Numbered from the stretch's first letter, positions 1-10,385 are shown. The stretch is 45,325 nt of DNA from Actinomycetota bacterium (GCA_026392215.1 JAPLCN010000202.1:1-45325), one strand, 5' to 3'. Translations and numbers: made by a program. The notes: a model not told the origin generated them from the letters alone.

Positions 1-836
1 TATTCTTTAATACCCCCGGCTGTCAGACCGCTGGCAAGATGTTTTTCGATGATCATGAACAGGATGAGAACCGGCACGGTTGCGATGAGAGATGTGGCGA
101 ACAAATACTGCCATTGGATATCATGCTTTCCAAAAAACGCATATATTCCAACTGTCAGTGGTTTATTAGCTTCGGAGGATATAATGGTCAAAGCGAATGT
201 GAATTCATTCCATGCGGCGATAAACACAAAAATTAACGCAGTAATAATTCCAGGAGCCGACAAGGGCAGCAATACTCTAAAAAGTGCCTGGAATCTTGAA
301 CATCCGTCGATCCATGCCGCCTGCTCCAGCTCATAGGGAATTGTTGCAAAATATCCCCTCAAAATCCAAACGGCAAAAGCCTGGTTAAAAGCAGCGTTGA
401 CAAGCACAAGGCCCCAAATGGAGTCTACAAGGCCAAGCCAGCCTATTACACGGTATAGACCCACAAGAAGAACAATGGGAGAAAACATCTGAGTTACCAG
501 GATCAAATATAAATAAGCCTGGCGGCCTTTGAATTTCATCCTGGAGAGTGCATATGCTGCAGGAATGGCACATACAAGCGTTATTATTGTCGCTGACAAT
601 GCGACGATAACCGTATTAGTCAGATAATGAGCCAGCGGTATTTTCGTCCATATATCGATGAAGTTGTGAAACGTGAGTGTTTTTGGAAAAAAGGTCTGAG
701 GTATTGCGAAAACTTCATCGTTGCTTTTAAGTGAAGTCAGCACCATGATCAAATATGGAAAAAGAAAGACAAACAGGATCAAACATGCAGCGAAATATTT
801 CAGTATTCTGGAAATCACAGTGCTTTTGCCACCCAT
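1..836 (-). CDS. Sugar ABC transporter permease, MalG-like (3' end truncated by window)
   Basis: Minus-strand reading gives MGGKSTVISRILKYFAACLILFVFLFPYLIMVLTSLK...; EAA-type loop 'YELEQAAWIDGCSRFQALFRVLLPLSAPGI'; start overlaps the stop of the upstream permease. Confidence 0.9.
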   Translation of the reverse strand, partial: MGGKSTVISRILKYFAACLILFVFLFPYLIMVLTSLKSNDEVFAIPQTFFPKTLTFHNFIDIWTKIPLAHYLTNTVIVALSATIITLVCAIPAAYALSRMKFKGRQAYLYLILVTQMFSPIVLLVGLYRVIGWLGLVDSIWGLVLVNAAFNQAFAVWILRGYFATIPYELEQAAWIDGCSRFQALFRVLLPLSAPGIITALIFVFIAAWNEFTFALTIISSEANKPLTVGIYAFFGKHDIQWQYLFATSLIATVPVLILFMIIEKHLASGLTAGGIKE

Positions 837-1774
837 CAGTCTTCCCTCCTTAGCGCGATCGAAACATATAAAATTGAGAATGCCAGCAATATTAGAAAGA
901 TGATGACGGATACAGCAGCCGAAGGACCAATTTTATTTACCTGGAACGCAAGCTTGTAAAGATACGTCACAGCAGTATCTGTCTGATTCAGAGGGCCGCC
1001 ACGAGTGATGGTCCATATGATTGGGAATGAATTAAAAACATAGATAATGTTCCGTACTGTACTCACGGTTAAAGGCTGCTTCAACATTGGCAGGGTAATG
1101 TGTACAAATTTTCCAAAACCATTAGCTCCATCAATGTTCGCTGCTTCATACAAAATGCCTGGGATTGCCTGTAAGCCTGCCAGGATAACAATAGTTGTAA
1201 AAGGCATGGTATCAAATATACCTGCCCACATCACCACTGGAAAAGCACTTGAAGGTGCAGCGAGCCAGTAATAGTTCTTGTCGATTATATGCATGTTCAT
1301 TAGAAGCAGGTTCAGAGTCCCATAATTGTAGTCGAAAATCCACTTCCACATGGAAGCAGTGATAATAAGTGATGTAGCCCACGGAAAAATGATTGCAGCC
1401 CTTACAGTACTCCGTCCAAAAAAATTCTGATTTAATAGGTGGGCAATCCCCATAGACAGAACGGTACTTACTCCAACAACAACAACAGTCCATATAAGCG
1501 TATTCTTCAAGACCATCAGGAATGTGCCATCTTCAAAGAGGCTGGCATAATTCCGAAAACCATTAAGCCCTTTTATTATCCCGGATTTGCTGACCTCTGA
1601 AAAGGAAGTGCGAAACAGTTCCAGAATAGGTATAAAAACAATGACCATGACTAAAATAACACTAGGTAAGATCCATAAGTAAACAGACAATCCGGCCATG
1701 GAGAATTTTCGCTTTGAACTGGGCCTTTTTAAATTTTTACCGGATGAAACTGAATAATCTATTTGCTTAGCCAT
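836..1774 (-). CDS. Sugar ABC transporter permease, MalF-like
   Basis: 312 aa hydrophobic protein, EAA loop 'LYEAANIDGANGFGKFVHITLPML'. Confidence 0.93.
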   Translation of the reverse strand: MAKQIDYSVSSGKNLKRPSSKRKFSMAGLSVYLWILPSVILVMVIVFIPILELFRTSFSEVSKSGIIKGLNGFRNYASLFEDGTFLMVLKNTLIWTVVVVGVSTVLSMGIAHLLNQNFFGRSTVRAAIIFPWATSLIITASMWKWIFDYNYGTLNLLLMNMHIIDKNYYWLAAPSSAFPVVMWAGIFDTMPFTTIVILAGLQAIPGILYEAANIDGANGFGKFVHITLPMLKQPLTVSTVRNIIYVFNSFPIIWTITRGGPLNQTDTAVTYLYKLAFQVNKIGPSAAVSVIIFLILLAFSILYVSIALRRED

Positions 1775-1824
1775 TTTTCCTATCTATTCCATTCCGTAAG
1801 TGCAAGCAACTTTGTTTAATGCAA

Positions 1825-1854
1825 GCGGGCAGGATTACTACAATACCTGCCCGC
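1825..1854 (-). promoter_or_regulatory. Intercistronic hairpin between binding-protein gene and MalF-like permease
   Basis: GCGGGCAGG-N12-CCTGCCCGC, perfect 9-bp stem. Confidence 0.7.
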
Positions 1855-1892
1855 CAGATAACTATTAGGACACGCCGTAACTCACGTGCGTT

Positions 1893-3137
1893 TTATTTTA
1901 ATCCTTCAGCCATTTTCTGCAAATCATTCAAGGCACTTTCAACAGTGCTTTCACTCAGAATAACCTTTTGCAACGATTTGATTGCCTCAACTTTTACTTC
2001 CGGGTATTTGGTATCTGTTACAGGATAAGTCTGCGCAGCAGACAGCTCTTTGATAAATTCCGCAGTCATCGGGTCTTGTGCAGACATTGCATCTCCGACA
2101 GATTTTGTAACAGGCAGGAACCCTTCCTTTGTCACAAAGTCCTGGTAGTTTTTATCACTGTAGAAATAATCCAAAAATTTCCCTACAGCCTGTGGATTTT
2201 TTGCTGATTTGAACACCATCAAAGAATCCTCTACAAACAATGCGGTCTGAGGTTTCCCATCGTTTACAGGCATAGGTGCGATACCATAATTAAGTTCGGG
2301 AGCATCTGTTTTAAGAAGGGTCGGGAAGAAATTAGCTGTCATCAACATAGCAAGTTTCCCAGCACTGAATACTTTCTGGAGTTCATCCCTATTGATTGCT
2401 GTGGGTTTGGGGTTGGTAACCTTGTCTGTGTTGATCAGGTCATTCATAAAAGTGAATGCCTCAATATTCTCAGGGCTGTTTAGTGCCCATTTGCCATCCT
2501 TTTTCCATCCGCCGCCATTTCCAAATGCAAAATATGAGAAGAATGCTTCTCCTTCAAAATCTGTCATCTCGATACCGAATGCATCAATACCTGTTTTCTC
2601 CTTGATTGTTTTAGCATCCTGTCTCAGTTCAGACCATGTTTTGGGAGGATTGGCAATTCCTGCTTGTGCAAAAATATCCTTGTTATAATAAAGGCTTCGT
2701 ACCGATGATATCAGTGGTATGGCATAATTGATCCCGTTAATCTCATCACCTTTGTACATAGAATCATAGAATTTGGCTTTCAATTCAGGTGAAATGACTT
2801 TGGAGGCGTCCAATAACAGATCATCATTCACATAGGCAGAGAATAGATCGATATTTAGAAGATCAGGAGCCTGCTTTGTGGAAATCAATGTATTAACCTT
2901 TTGTACCAGGACATCCCACCCAACGACCTGCAGGTTCACTTTAATGTTGGGGTTTTCCTTCTCAAAGTTTGCAATCAGGTCTGTAAAATAGGGCTCTGTA
3001 GCATTACTATACTGCGAGGCTACAAAAGTAAATTCGGTCTTACCCTCCGTGGCTTTACACCCTGTGAAAGCAAAAGCGGAAAGCATGGCCACGATAAGAA
3101 ATACAACTATCAGTTTGGCAAATCTGCGACCGGACAT
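1893..3137 (-). CDS. Extracellular solute-binding lipoprotein (ABC sugar transport, family 1)
   Basis: Signal peptide with lipobox FTGC; 'YYNKDIFAQAGIANPPKTWSEL' motif; AGGAGG upstream of MSGRRF start. Confidence 0.92.
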   Translation of the reverse strand: MSGRRFAKLIVVFLIVAMLSAFAFTGCKATEGKTEFTFVASQYSNATEPYFTDLIANFEKENPNIKVNLQVVGWDVLVQKVNTLISTKQAPDLLNIDLFSAYVNDDLLLDASKVISPELKAKFYDSMYKGDEINGINYAIPLISSVRSLYYNKDIFAQAGIANPPKTWSELRQDAKTIKEKTGIDAFGIEMTDFEGEAFFSYFAFGNGGGWKKDGKWALNSPENIEAFTFMNDLINTDKVTNPKPTAINRDELQKVFSAGKLAMLMTANFFPTLLKTDAPELNYGIAPMPVNDGKPQTALFVEDSLMVFKSAKNPQAVGKFLDYFYSDKNYQDFVTKEGFLPVTKSVGDAMSAQDPMTAEFIKELSAAQTYPVTDTKYPEVKVEAIKSLQKVILSESTVESALNDLQKMAEGLK

Positions 3138-3150
3138 CTTATTTCCTCCT

Positions 3151-3254
3151 TTAATTTTGATTAGTAAAAACAATTAATTTGTTTGTAAATCAAACATTCT
3201 CTTTATGATTATAAAAAGATTTTCCACAATGTCAATAATCCGAATTGCTTTATT
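3151..3254 (-). promoter_or_regulatory. Promoter/operator block, copy 1 (TTGACA-16-TATAAT plus TGTTTG-N5-CAAACA)
   Basis: Minus-strand -35 at 3230-3235, -10 at 3208-3213, inverted repeat 3180-3196; near-identical block at 10282-10385. Confidence 0.8.
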
Positions 3255-3331
3255 ATCAATTCAGACATTACAGCTAAAAACCTTTAGCTTCCGAAAGAAC
3301 AATTATTATCCTTTAAAATAAAGTACGGCAA

Positions 3332-4699
3332 TTATTCAAGAATTGTTAAATTAATTCCTGCCAGCCTGCAATAAGCAGTCATTTCCTGCTGAAGGTCTCC
3401 ATAATAAACTATATAATGCGGACCTGCTATATTTTCCTTGAATTTCTCTATACTGTAATTGGTTTTTATTTTTAATCCGGGAATCATCGGACCGCAAGAA
3501 TTTTTCCATCCCTCCTCCTGAAAAATTTCCGGAGTTTCAGAATTTCCCTTTAACAACTGCAAACTTAATTTCCCATCTCTTGCACTTAAATTCATTAGTG
3601 TTATTTCGCCTGTTTTTAGTTTCGAAATATTCATGATGCCTTTTGCACCGCCCCAGTCATGTTCCCTGATCTCAATGCAATCCCCTCTGCAAGCTTTAAA
3701 CGGGGCAAACCCGCATGAAGCCATCAGAAACCCGTCACTGTAAAATTCAAAAATCTCTAGGAAGAAAGATTTTTGGGAAGTTATTTCTGAAATAATTACC
3801 TGTAAAACAAGATTATAAACATCACATTCGCAAATTGCGTCAACCTTATTGCTGATATACGAAAGTACCATACAAGGAGTGAAGCCAAGAAGTACGCCAG
3901 GGTCGCTGCCGCATTTTAATGTGATAGCCTTATAACCACCGTCTTTAATAATACTCTCCATTGCTGCAGAATATCTTGCAAATAATTCCATCTCCAGATT
4001 ATTGATATCAGTTTTGTATATATATTTTCTTAAATCATTTTCATAATGCTTAATTTCATCTTGGCTTACGGAGTCGGCAATATTTTTAAGAGCCAGAAGT
4101 TCAATATTGTCCACCTGAATACCTGTAATCTTTTTAATTATGTTACCGTCATACATGAAAGGAAAAAGATTTGAGCAGGCATATCCGATGGATACGATGC
4201 TGGTATTTTTTATATTTCTATAAGATGCTGCAATTTTTATATATTTTATTACTTTTTCTACTGCTGGTTCTTCGTCCAGATTATCAAAAACAATAAAATT
4301 TTTTATATTCATCAAATCCAGGGAGTATTTTAAAAGACTTACTCCGGCAGCTGCCGCCGGCGCAATTAAACCTTTTTCAACATAGTAACCGGAAAGACTC
4401 CAGACAATTAATGGAATATAAAGGAATTCTTCAATAACTTTCAGCAATTTTGGCGATTCTCCCCAGCCTGCATAAATTACGAGCAAAGAAGAGGAATCTT
4501 TTATTGTAGCCGACACGACTTCTTTTATTTTAAGCAATTCGTCCTTATCGTGATCATTAACACAGCCAATAAAATTAATTTCAAAATCTTCAGGGGCGTT
4601 ATTTTTTAATTTTTCGTAAGCATTAAGAATAATTGCACCCATTTTTTCTTTTGGATGGGCATAACTATAAAAACCGATAACAGATGTTTTGTTTCTCAT
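3332..4699 (-). CDS. L-fucose/L-arabinose isomerase-family-like protein
   Basis: 455 aa; overall layout and C-terminal 'GVLLGFTPCMVLSYISNK...' resemble fucose isomerase-like proteins. Confidence 0.6.
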   Translation of the reverse strand: MRNKTSVIGFYSYAHPKEKMGAIILNAYEKLKNNAPEDFEINFIGCVNDHDKDELLKIKEVVSATIKDSSSLLVIYAGWGESPKLLKVIEEFLYIPLIVWSLSGYYVEKGLIAPAAAAGVSLLKYSLDLMNIKNFIVFDNLDEEPAVEKVIKYIKIAASYRNIKNTSIVSIGYACSNLFPFMYDGNIIKKITGIQVDNIELLALKNIADSVSQDEIKHYENDLRKYIYKTDINNLEMELFARYSAAMESIIKDGGYKAITLKCGSDPGVLLGFTPCMVLSYISNKVDAICECDVYNLVLQVIISEITSQKSFFLEIFEFYSDGFLMASCGFAPFKACRGDCIEIREHDWGGAKGIMNISKLKTGEITLMNLSARDGKLSLQLLKGNSETPEIFQEEGWKNSCGPMIPGLKIKTNYSIEKFKENIAGPHYIVYYGDLQQEMTAYCRLAGINLTILE

Positions 4700-4774
4700 T
4701 TTCTTTTCAATAATTTTTAAGATTGGTATTAAAACACTTAAATATAAGCCGGATAAAACTTTTTATTCCCGTTC

Positions 4775-5998
4775 TTATCCCTGTTTCATATTGGAACCGT
4801 AAAAAGACTGCGGCTCCCTGAAAATAATAAAATCTATATAGTCTAGACCATTTTTTATTGCCCCATATATTTTGGATCTGTTCCTTAGACTTGAAAATAC
4901 CACATCTCTTTTGTAAGGAATTATTTTTTCCACCTCATTTTTAAGCAGATTTAAAAAATCCTGTCCAAGCTCTACTATTTCACCATTTATTACAACAAGT
5001 TCCGGGTCAAGTGTTATGACCAGGGAAGCAATTCCCAGAGCCAGAGTCCTTATTATACTGTTATTTATTAAATCTCTAATTTCGGTTTTTAAATTATATA
5101 AAGAAGCTATGTCACTAAAATTGCTGATATTATATTGGAGATTATTTGCTTTAATATATTCTTTAACGATTTCGGTAATCACTCTGATATCGCACTTTGA
5201 TTCAAAATATCCCAGATTCTTATTGCCGTTTAATAATTCATTATAATCAAAATTTTCCGCCACAGGCAAAAATGCAATTTCTCCCAGATAACCGCTCTTG
5301 CCCTCTCTTATCTGTCCGTCAATAATTATTCCCGAACCAATACCGTAAGTAACGACTATATAAATAATATTTGAAAAATTGCTGAAGCTTTTCCATTGCT
5401 CCCCGATAGTCTCCAGCTTAACATGGTCTTTTAATATCACATCTATTTTATATCTTTCAAAAAACAACTCCCTTAAATCCATCCCAATCCAGTCGCTGAT
5501 ATAAGGTGCCCATTTTATCTTGCCTGTCCTTGTATTAAATGTCTCGGGAGATCCCAGACTAATCAGGCAAATTTTTTCTATCCCTATTTTTGAAATTATC
5601 CTGTCTGTTTTTTTAAAAACCGTTTCCGTTATTTTTTTTGCACTTACTTCTTCGACGGAATACTGTATTGTTTCTTCTTCTATTATTTCTCCGATTAAAT
5701 TGCAGACAACAATATTTGCTTCTCTTATAGTAATAACAATGGAAACAAAATAATAATAATCTTTGTTAAAATATATTAAAGTGGGCCTCTTGCCTAAATT
5801 GCCTTCGACTTTTTTACCTTCCAGTATAATATTATTTGCAACCATATCATTGCATATTTCTGAAACAGTTGATCTCACAATCCCTATTTCCTTTGAAATA
5901 GAAGCTCTGGACATCGGGCCGTCATTTTTTAGTAATTTTAAAATCAGCCCCTGATTCCTTGACTTTATATATTTCTGGTTATATTTTTTATCAGCCAT
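4775..5998 (-). CDS. ROK family transcriptional regulator (NagC/XylR-like)
   Basis: N-terminal winged HTH 'NDGPMSRASISKEIGIVRSTVSEICNDMVANNII' followed by ROK domain 'YGIGSGIIIDGQIREGKSGYLGEIAFLP'. Confidence 0.92.
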   Translation of the reverse strand: MADKKYNQKYIKSRNQGLILKLLKNDGPMSRASISKEIGIVRSTVSEICNDMVANNIILEGKKVEGNLGKRPTLIYFNKDYYYFVSIVITIREANIVVCNLIGEIIEEETIQYSVEEVSAKKITETVFKKTDRIISKIGIEKICLISLGSPETFNTRTGKIKWAPYISDWIGMDLRELFFERYKIDVILKDHVKLETIGEQWKSFSNFSNIIYIVVTYGIGSGIIIDGQIREGKSGYLGEIAFLPVAENFDYNELLNGNKNLGYFESKCDIRVITEIVKEYIKANNLQYNISNFSDIASLYNLKTEIRDLINNSIIRTLALGIASLVITLDPELVVINGEIVELGQDFLNLLKNEVEKIIPYKRDVVFSSLRNRSKIYGAIKNGLDYIDFIIFREPQSFYGSNMKQG

Positions 5999-6093
5999 CT
6001 GCTTTACTCCGTAAAAAACGCTATTTTATATTCAAATATTTCTACCGGAAACTTGTGCTAATATCGATTCATCTTTTTAAATTATTTATTTTA

Positions 6094-6780
6094 TTATTCG
6101 CTGAATATAACTCTGCAGGGTAATCCTGTTGTATTCATGATCTTTAAAGGGCATATATATATCTTAACAACTGTTTTTGTCAGCTTGTCCAGATTTACAA
6201 GAGGCGCAACAAGAGAAACATCATTGTCGTAAATAATTTCCCAGCTTCCTCTTTCATTTTCAAGACAATCGATATATGCAGAATCAAGTGCTAATATAAA
6301 TGGCTTTTTGTTAACAAGATACTTAACAGCATCTCTTTCGCAAAACCAGGCATCTGTCAAAAAATCTTTTTCATTCCAGTGAGAACCCCAGCCTGTTGCA
6401 AGAACAAGTACTGAACGTTCGGGAATATTTCCGGTAATGTTTTTTTCTGCTTTTTTTACAGCTTCAAGTGTTACAACCGGTCTTTTACCTTCTTTTTTTA
6501 ATTCATTCAAGTCAAATTTATAAACAAAAGCGTCTACTCCAAATAATTTTTCAATAGGAATATCGCTCATCGGATATGATTTTTCTATACCAATGGAATG
6601 TGCAGGTCCGTCAATATATGTTCCAGTAAGCATGCTGAAACCTTCAAAAGCATTGCTTTTAGGGTGAAACCCTTCAACCCAAGCAGGCTCTTTCAGGTCA
6701 ACAAGTTTAAAATCAGGAAAAGGATCCCCGTATGACCACATGCCATCATAGATCGGGCCTGATGCATCTATTATTTTCAT
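6094..6780 (-). CDS. Cyclase family protein (kynurenine formamidase-like)
   Basis: 'MLTGTYIDGPAHSIG' HxGTHxD-like motif region; 'LVLATGWGSHW'; likely start at MKIIDASGP. Confidence 0.8.
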   Translation of the reverse strand: MKIIDASGPIYDGMWSYGDPFPDFKLVDLKEPAWVEGFHPKSNAFEGFSMLTGTYIDGPAHSIGIEKSYPMSDIPIEKLFGVDAFVYKFDLNELKKEGKRPVVTLEAVKKAEKNITGNIPERSVLVLATGWGSHWNEKDFLTDAWFCERDAVKYLVNKKPFILALDSAYIDCLENERGSWEIIYDNDVSLVAPLVNLDKLTKTVVKIYICPLKIMNTTGLPCRVIFSE

Positions 6781-6814
6781 AAAATTATCCTTACTTAAAA
6801 AATATTCATTTATA

Positions 6815-7813
6815 TTAAGATGTAAGAGCAATTTTTAAATCATCAGCCACAGGGTCAATTATTACAAAATCACAGGATGACAATCTTAAAATTGAACCTG
6901 GAATTTCAGGAACTATTGGGCCATGAAGCGCAAGCCTTACAATAAATTTCTGCCATGTTATACCGCCCGGGAAATAGCCTCCCTGATCGGTAAGTCCGCA
7001 TCCGTCATTCCACCATGATCTGTAGTCGGCATTTAGTGTAGTTGATGATCCTATAGTGTGCGCTTTGGGTGGAATAAATGCCCACGCGCCATTCATATCG
7101 GTCATAGCCATCTGACATGTTGAAAGAGGGTGAAACTCCACACAGCTTGGCTTAGCTTTTTTCCATTCTTCAAAAGATAGACCACGTTCTTTGGCCAGGT
7201 GTGGATCCCAAAAAGCATAATGTCCTGAAAAACCAGTTCCTCCATAAACAATATTGGCACCTTTTGCTCCAGGTTTCTTACGTGCATCAATAATCATATC
7301 GTCAAAATCATTTATATTATTCTTATTAGGAAAATGAATGTTTTTTTCAGGAATTTTGAGTTCAGGCTTTACCCTCGAGAAAAAATTTGTCTCGATTGTC
7401 CAATGAAATGATCCGGGCCAGTTGTGGTTAACGTCATTGCCATTTTCATCACAATATTCATCCATTGCAAAATAATGCACGTGTTTTAACGGAATATTTA
7501 ATGCATTAACCATGTCAGCCAGAAGCTGATATTGAAAGATAGGGCCAGTCGGAAAGACTCCTACAAATTGTTTTCCTTCATCAAGAGCTTCTTTTATTCT
7601 TATTAACATGTCGAGTGCCATCTGAAAGTGGAAATCTTTTACAGGCGCAATCCTTACCTTAAACTCAGTATGGGAATCATCAGGAACATTACAAATATCT
7701 TCTTTCTTTACCTTTGCTGCTTTCTTGCATGCTTCCATGTCTCTGAAGGCAAGGAATCTGGCAGGAGCAAAATTTATTAAGTCAATATCAGGATTAAAAT
7801 CTTTAGACAACAT
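6815..7813 (-). CDS. Glucosamine-6-phosphate deaminase/isomerase-like protein
   Basis: 'GVFPTGPIFQYQLLADMVN', 'VHYFAMDEYCDENG', 'YGGTGFSGHYAFWDP'; AGGTT ribosome site before MLSKDF. Confidence 0.75.
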   Translation of the reverse strand: MLSKDFNPDIDLINFAPARFLAFRDMEACKKAAKVKKEDICNVPDDSHTEFKVRIAPVKDFHFQMALDMLIRIKEALDEGKQFVGVFPTGPIFQYQLLADMVNALNIPLKHVHYFAMDEYCDENGNDVNHNWPGSFHWTIETNFFSRVKPELKIPEKNIHFPNKNNINDFDDMIIDARKKPGAKGANIVYGGTGFSGHYAFWDPHLAKERGLSFEEWKKAKPSCVEFHPLSTCQMAMTDMNGAWAFIPPKAHTIGSSTTLNADYRSWWNDGCGLTDQGGYFPGGITWQKFIVRLALHGPIVPEIPGSILRLSSCDFVIIDPVADDLKIALTS

Positions 7814-7878
7814 AACCTCCCCTTTAAAAAATAATAATAATAAATACTTATAAAATGCCATTAACATAAAAAAACAAA

Positions 7879-8928
7879 TTACTTTTTCCTATACCTGTTA
7901 AAAGCTTCCACAGATGCCATTACATTTTCATCGCTATATGCAGGCCTATGCCACTTAACTATCTCACAGATGAAACCGCCATCAGGTGTAGATAATTCTC
8001 TGACAAGCTCATCTGCTTCCTTCTTTACTTCCCCGGGTGTTCCGACTGCAAGCGTATCCTTCATATCAACAGGAGCTTTAAGACATATTTTGCCGGCAAG
8101 ATTTTCCTTAACCTTTTTTATTCCCGTAGTCTTTATGTCAGGTATGAAAAACAAGTCTATGTCCATATCAAGCAGGTCCTTGTGAACCGCTTCAGTATTT
8201 CCATCCATACATATTGAAGTATACAGGCCAAGATCATGGACATAATTATAGAACTTCTTAAGTCTTGGTTTAAATTCCTTCCTCCATACTATAGGATTTA
8301 TGACCATGCCGGAATTTTGTCCCCAGTCTTCAATTACCGTTATCATATGTGCACCGGCATTCTTAAAATAGACAGTTATCTGTTTATAGTAATCAATAAC
8401 CTTTTCATAAATATCCACTACAAGATTTAAATCTGTTGCTACCTTCATGAAAAAATTCTGAATGCCAAGTATAAAATTTGTGGTAAGAAAGAAGCCCGGA
8501 TCTATAAATCCGTTAACAAATCTATCTGAGTAGTATCTGTCAATTACCTTTTTTAACTCAATATATTTTTTTTCAATCTTTTTCGGGTCAGGAAATTCAT
8601 ATTCTTTAAAATTCGGATTTTTTTCCAGCGGGTGTTCAAGTAAAACATAAGTTGAATTCATATTATTCGGTATTTTTAACTTTGTACCAAACTGATCTGA
8701 ATAGATTGTCTCTTTCTGTTCATTTTTTCCTATTTCTTCAAAGAACCATGAATAAGCTTGAGGCCAAAAAGAATCGAAATTTTCTGTTCCCGGAATGAAT
8801 TGGACTTCACCGGGGTTCAATGTGTGATATGCATTGTAAATATGAGGAACCTGCTCTGTTTCCATCGGTAAATAAGTTGGCTTTTTAAACTCAACGGCTC
8901 TTTTTACATTATCAATATGATCTGACAC
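7879..8928 (-). CDS. Uroporphyrinogen decarboxylase-family (UroD/methyltransferase-like) protein
   Basis: 349 aa UroD-like organisation; 'YTSICMDGNTEAVHKDLLDMDIDLFFIPD'. Confidence 0.75.
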   Translation of the reverse strand: MSDHIDNVKRAVEFKKPTYLPMETEQVPHIYNAYHTLNPGEVQFIPGTENFDSFWPQAYSWFFEEIGKNEQKETIYSDQFGTKLKIPNNMNSTYVLLEHPLEKNPNFKEYEFPDPKKIEKKYIELKKVIDRYYSDRFVNGFIDPGFFLTTNFILGIQNFFMKVATDLNLVVDIYEKVIDYYKQITVYFKNAGAHMITVIEDWGQNSGMVINPIVWRKEFKPRLKKFYNYVHDLGLYTSICMDGNTEAVHKDLLDMDIDLFFIPDIKTTGIKKVKENLAGKICLKAPVDMKDTLAVGTPGEVKKEADELVRELSTPDGGFICEIVKWHRPAYSDENVMASVEAFNRYRKK

Positions 8929-8968
8929 TAAATTCTCCTTTAAAAAACTATAAAAAGTTCAATTTTAT

Positions 8969-10264
8969 TTAGCCGCAATAATCAACAGCTGTTAAGACCA
9001 TTATTTTGATTAAATCCAGAATATCTTTAACTTCTACATTCTCGTCTATCCCATGCGGATTTTCACCTTTGGGACCTATTACTACCACTTCTGTATTTCC
9101 GGCTTTTTTAAATGCAAAAGCATCACAGGCAATACCAAGACCGCATTCATTATAATCAAGGTTTATATTTGAAAAGGATTTCCTGATTGATTTCATGGCT
9201 TCATGGTTAATATCTGTCCTGTGCCCTTCAATAAATCTTGTAACGGTTTCAAACTTCGGAAAATCATCCTCAAACTCCTTATATGAGTTTAATTCCTTTT
9301 TCATAAAATCCATGAATTTATCCTTTGCTTCGTTCTCGCTTGTGTCTGCAAAAGTTTCCAGCCAGAAGTATATGTGTCCCTTTGTCGGAACAGAACCTGA
9401 TTCCAGATAATTTGAACCTCCGGAGTATAACTGAAAAGTCAGAAGTCTTATAAATTGTTCGGTCTTATAATTTTTTGATGCTTTTATTCCTTTTAGAATT
9501 TTGTTGTATTTTTCAAGTGCTAAAGCAATTTTGCTTAATTTATATATCGGATTTGGAAGTTCAAGGCCAAAACCAAATCCCCCTGGCCCCTGAACATCCA
9601 ATGTTGCTTTCCAGTCACTTCCCCCTATGGTTTCAACGCCGGCCGACATATCGCTTGTTTCCGGCAAAATAGCAAAATCAATACCAGGATATCTAAGTCT
9701 TGCCGCAACAGTCCCATTAACTCCGCCGTTTTCCTCATCTATTACACTCTCGGCAAGAATGTCTCCCTTTAAATTAATACCAAGGTCATTTAAACATTTT
9801 ATTGCAAAAAAACCTGCCAGTGCGCCTGCTTTCATATCCATGGACCCTCTTCCGTAAAGCTTCCCGTCTTTGACTTTGCCGCTAAAGGGGTCAGGGAAAA
9901 CTTTCCATTCTTTTTCCTTAACAGGCATCACATCCATATGACCGGAAAATAATAATGATCTTATGCTGTCCGATCCTTTTATCTTTGCAACAACGTTAGG
10001 TCTTCCCTTATATATTCTTTCTGTCCCGTCCACAGTCGGAAAAAACATCGGATGCTCTCTGATACCCTTGACATCGTCAATCTCAAACACATCAATGTTT
10101 TTTTTAGGGATGAATTTGGATATAAAATTATAAAGATATTCCTGACCTGGTTTTTCATTACCTGTCGGAGGAGTATTTTCGGTCTTGATCTGAATTAGTT
10201 CTGATATAGTATTTAAAATCAACTCTTCGTTTTTCTTAATCCAGTCAGCAATTTTTTCAATCAT
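8969..10264 (-). CDS. M20 family metallopeptidase (ArgE/DapE-like)
   Basis: 'LLFSGHMDVMPVKEKEW', 'GRGSMDMKAG', 'ESVIDEENGG'. Confidence 0.9.
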   Translation of the reverse strand: MIEKIADWIKKNEELILNTISELIQIKTENTPPTGNEKPGQEYLYNFISKFIPKKNIDVFEIDDVKGIREHPMFFPTVDGTERIYKGRPNVVAKIKGSDSIRSLLFSGHMDVMPVKEKEWKVFPDPFSGKVKDGKLYGRGSMDMKAGALAGFFAIKCLNDLGINLKGDILAESVIDEENGGVNGTVAARLRYPGIDFAILPETSDMSAGVETIGGSDWKATLDVQGPGGFGFGLELPNPIYKLSKIALALEKYNKILKGIKASKNYKTEQFIRLLTFQLYSGGSNYLESGSVPTKGHIYFWLETFADTSENEAKDKFMDFMKKELNSYKEFEDDFPKFETVTRFIEGHRTDINHEAMKSIRKSFSNINLDYNECGLGIACDAFAFKKAGNTEVVVIGPKGENPHGIDENVEVKDILDLIKIMVLTAVDYCG

Positions 10265-10281
10265 CGATAAATATTTTCCTC

Positions 10282-10385
10282 TTAATTTCAATTAGTAAAA
10301 ACAATTAATTTGTTTGAAAAGCAAACATTCTTTTTATAATTATAAAAAGATTTTCCATAATGTCAATAACCCGAATTGCTTTATT
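10282..10385 (-). promoter_or_regulatory. Promoter/operator block, copy 2 (TTGACA-16-TATAAT plus TGTTTG-N5-CAAACA)
   Basis: -35 at 10361-10366, -10 at 10339-10344, inverted repeat 10311-10327; aligns without gaps to 3151-3254 with about 8 mismatches. Confidence 0.8.

Noticed and set aside
6780-6831. Overlap of the cyclase ORF with the GlcN6P-isomerase-like ORF
   Set aside because: Longest-ORF start choice; MKIIDASGP at 6780 is the better start and removes the overlap.
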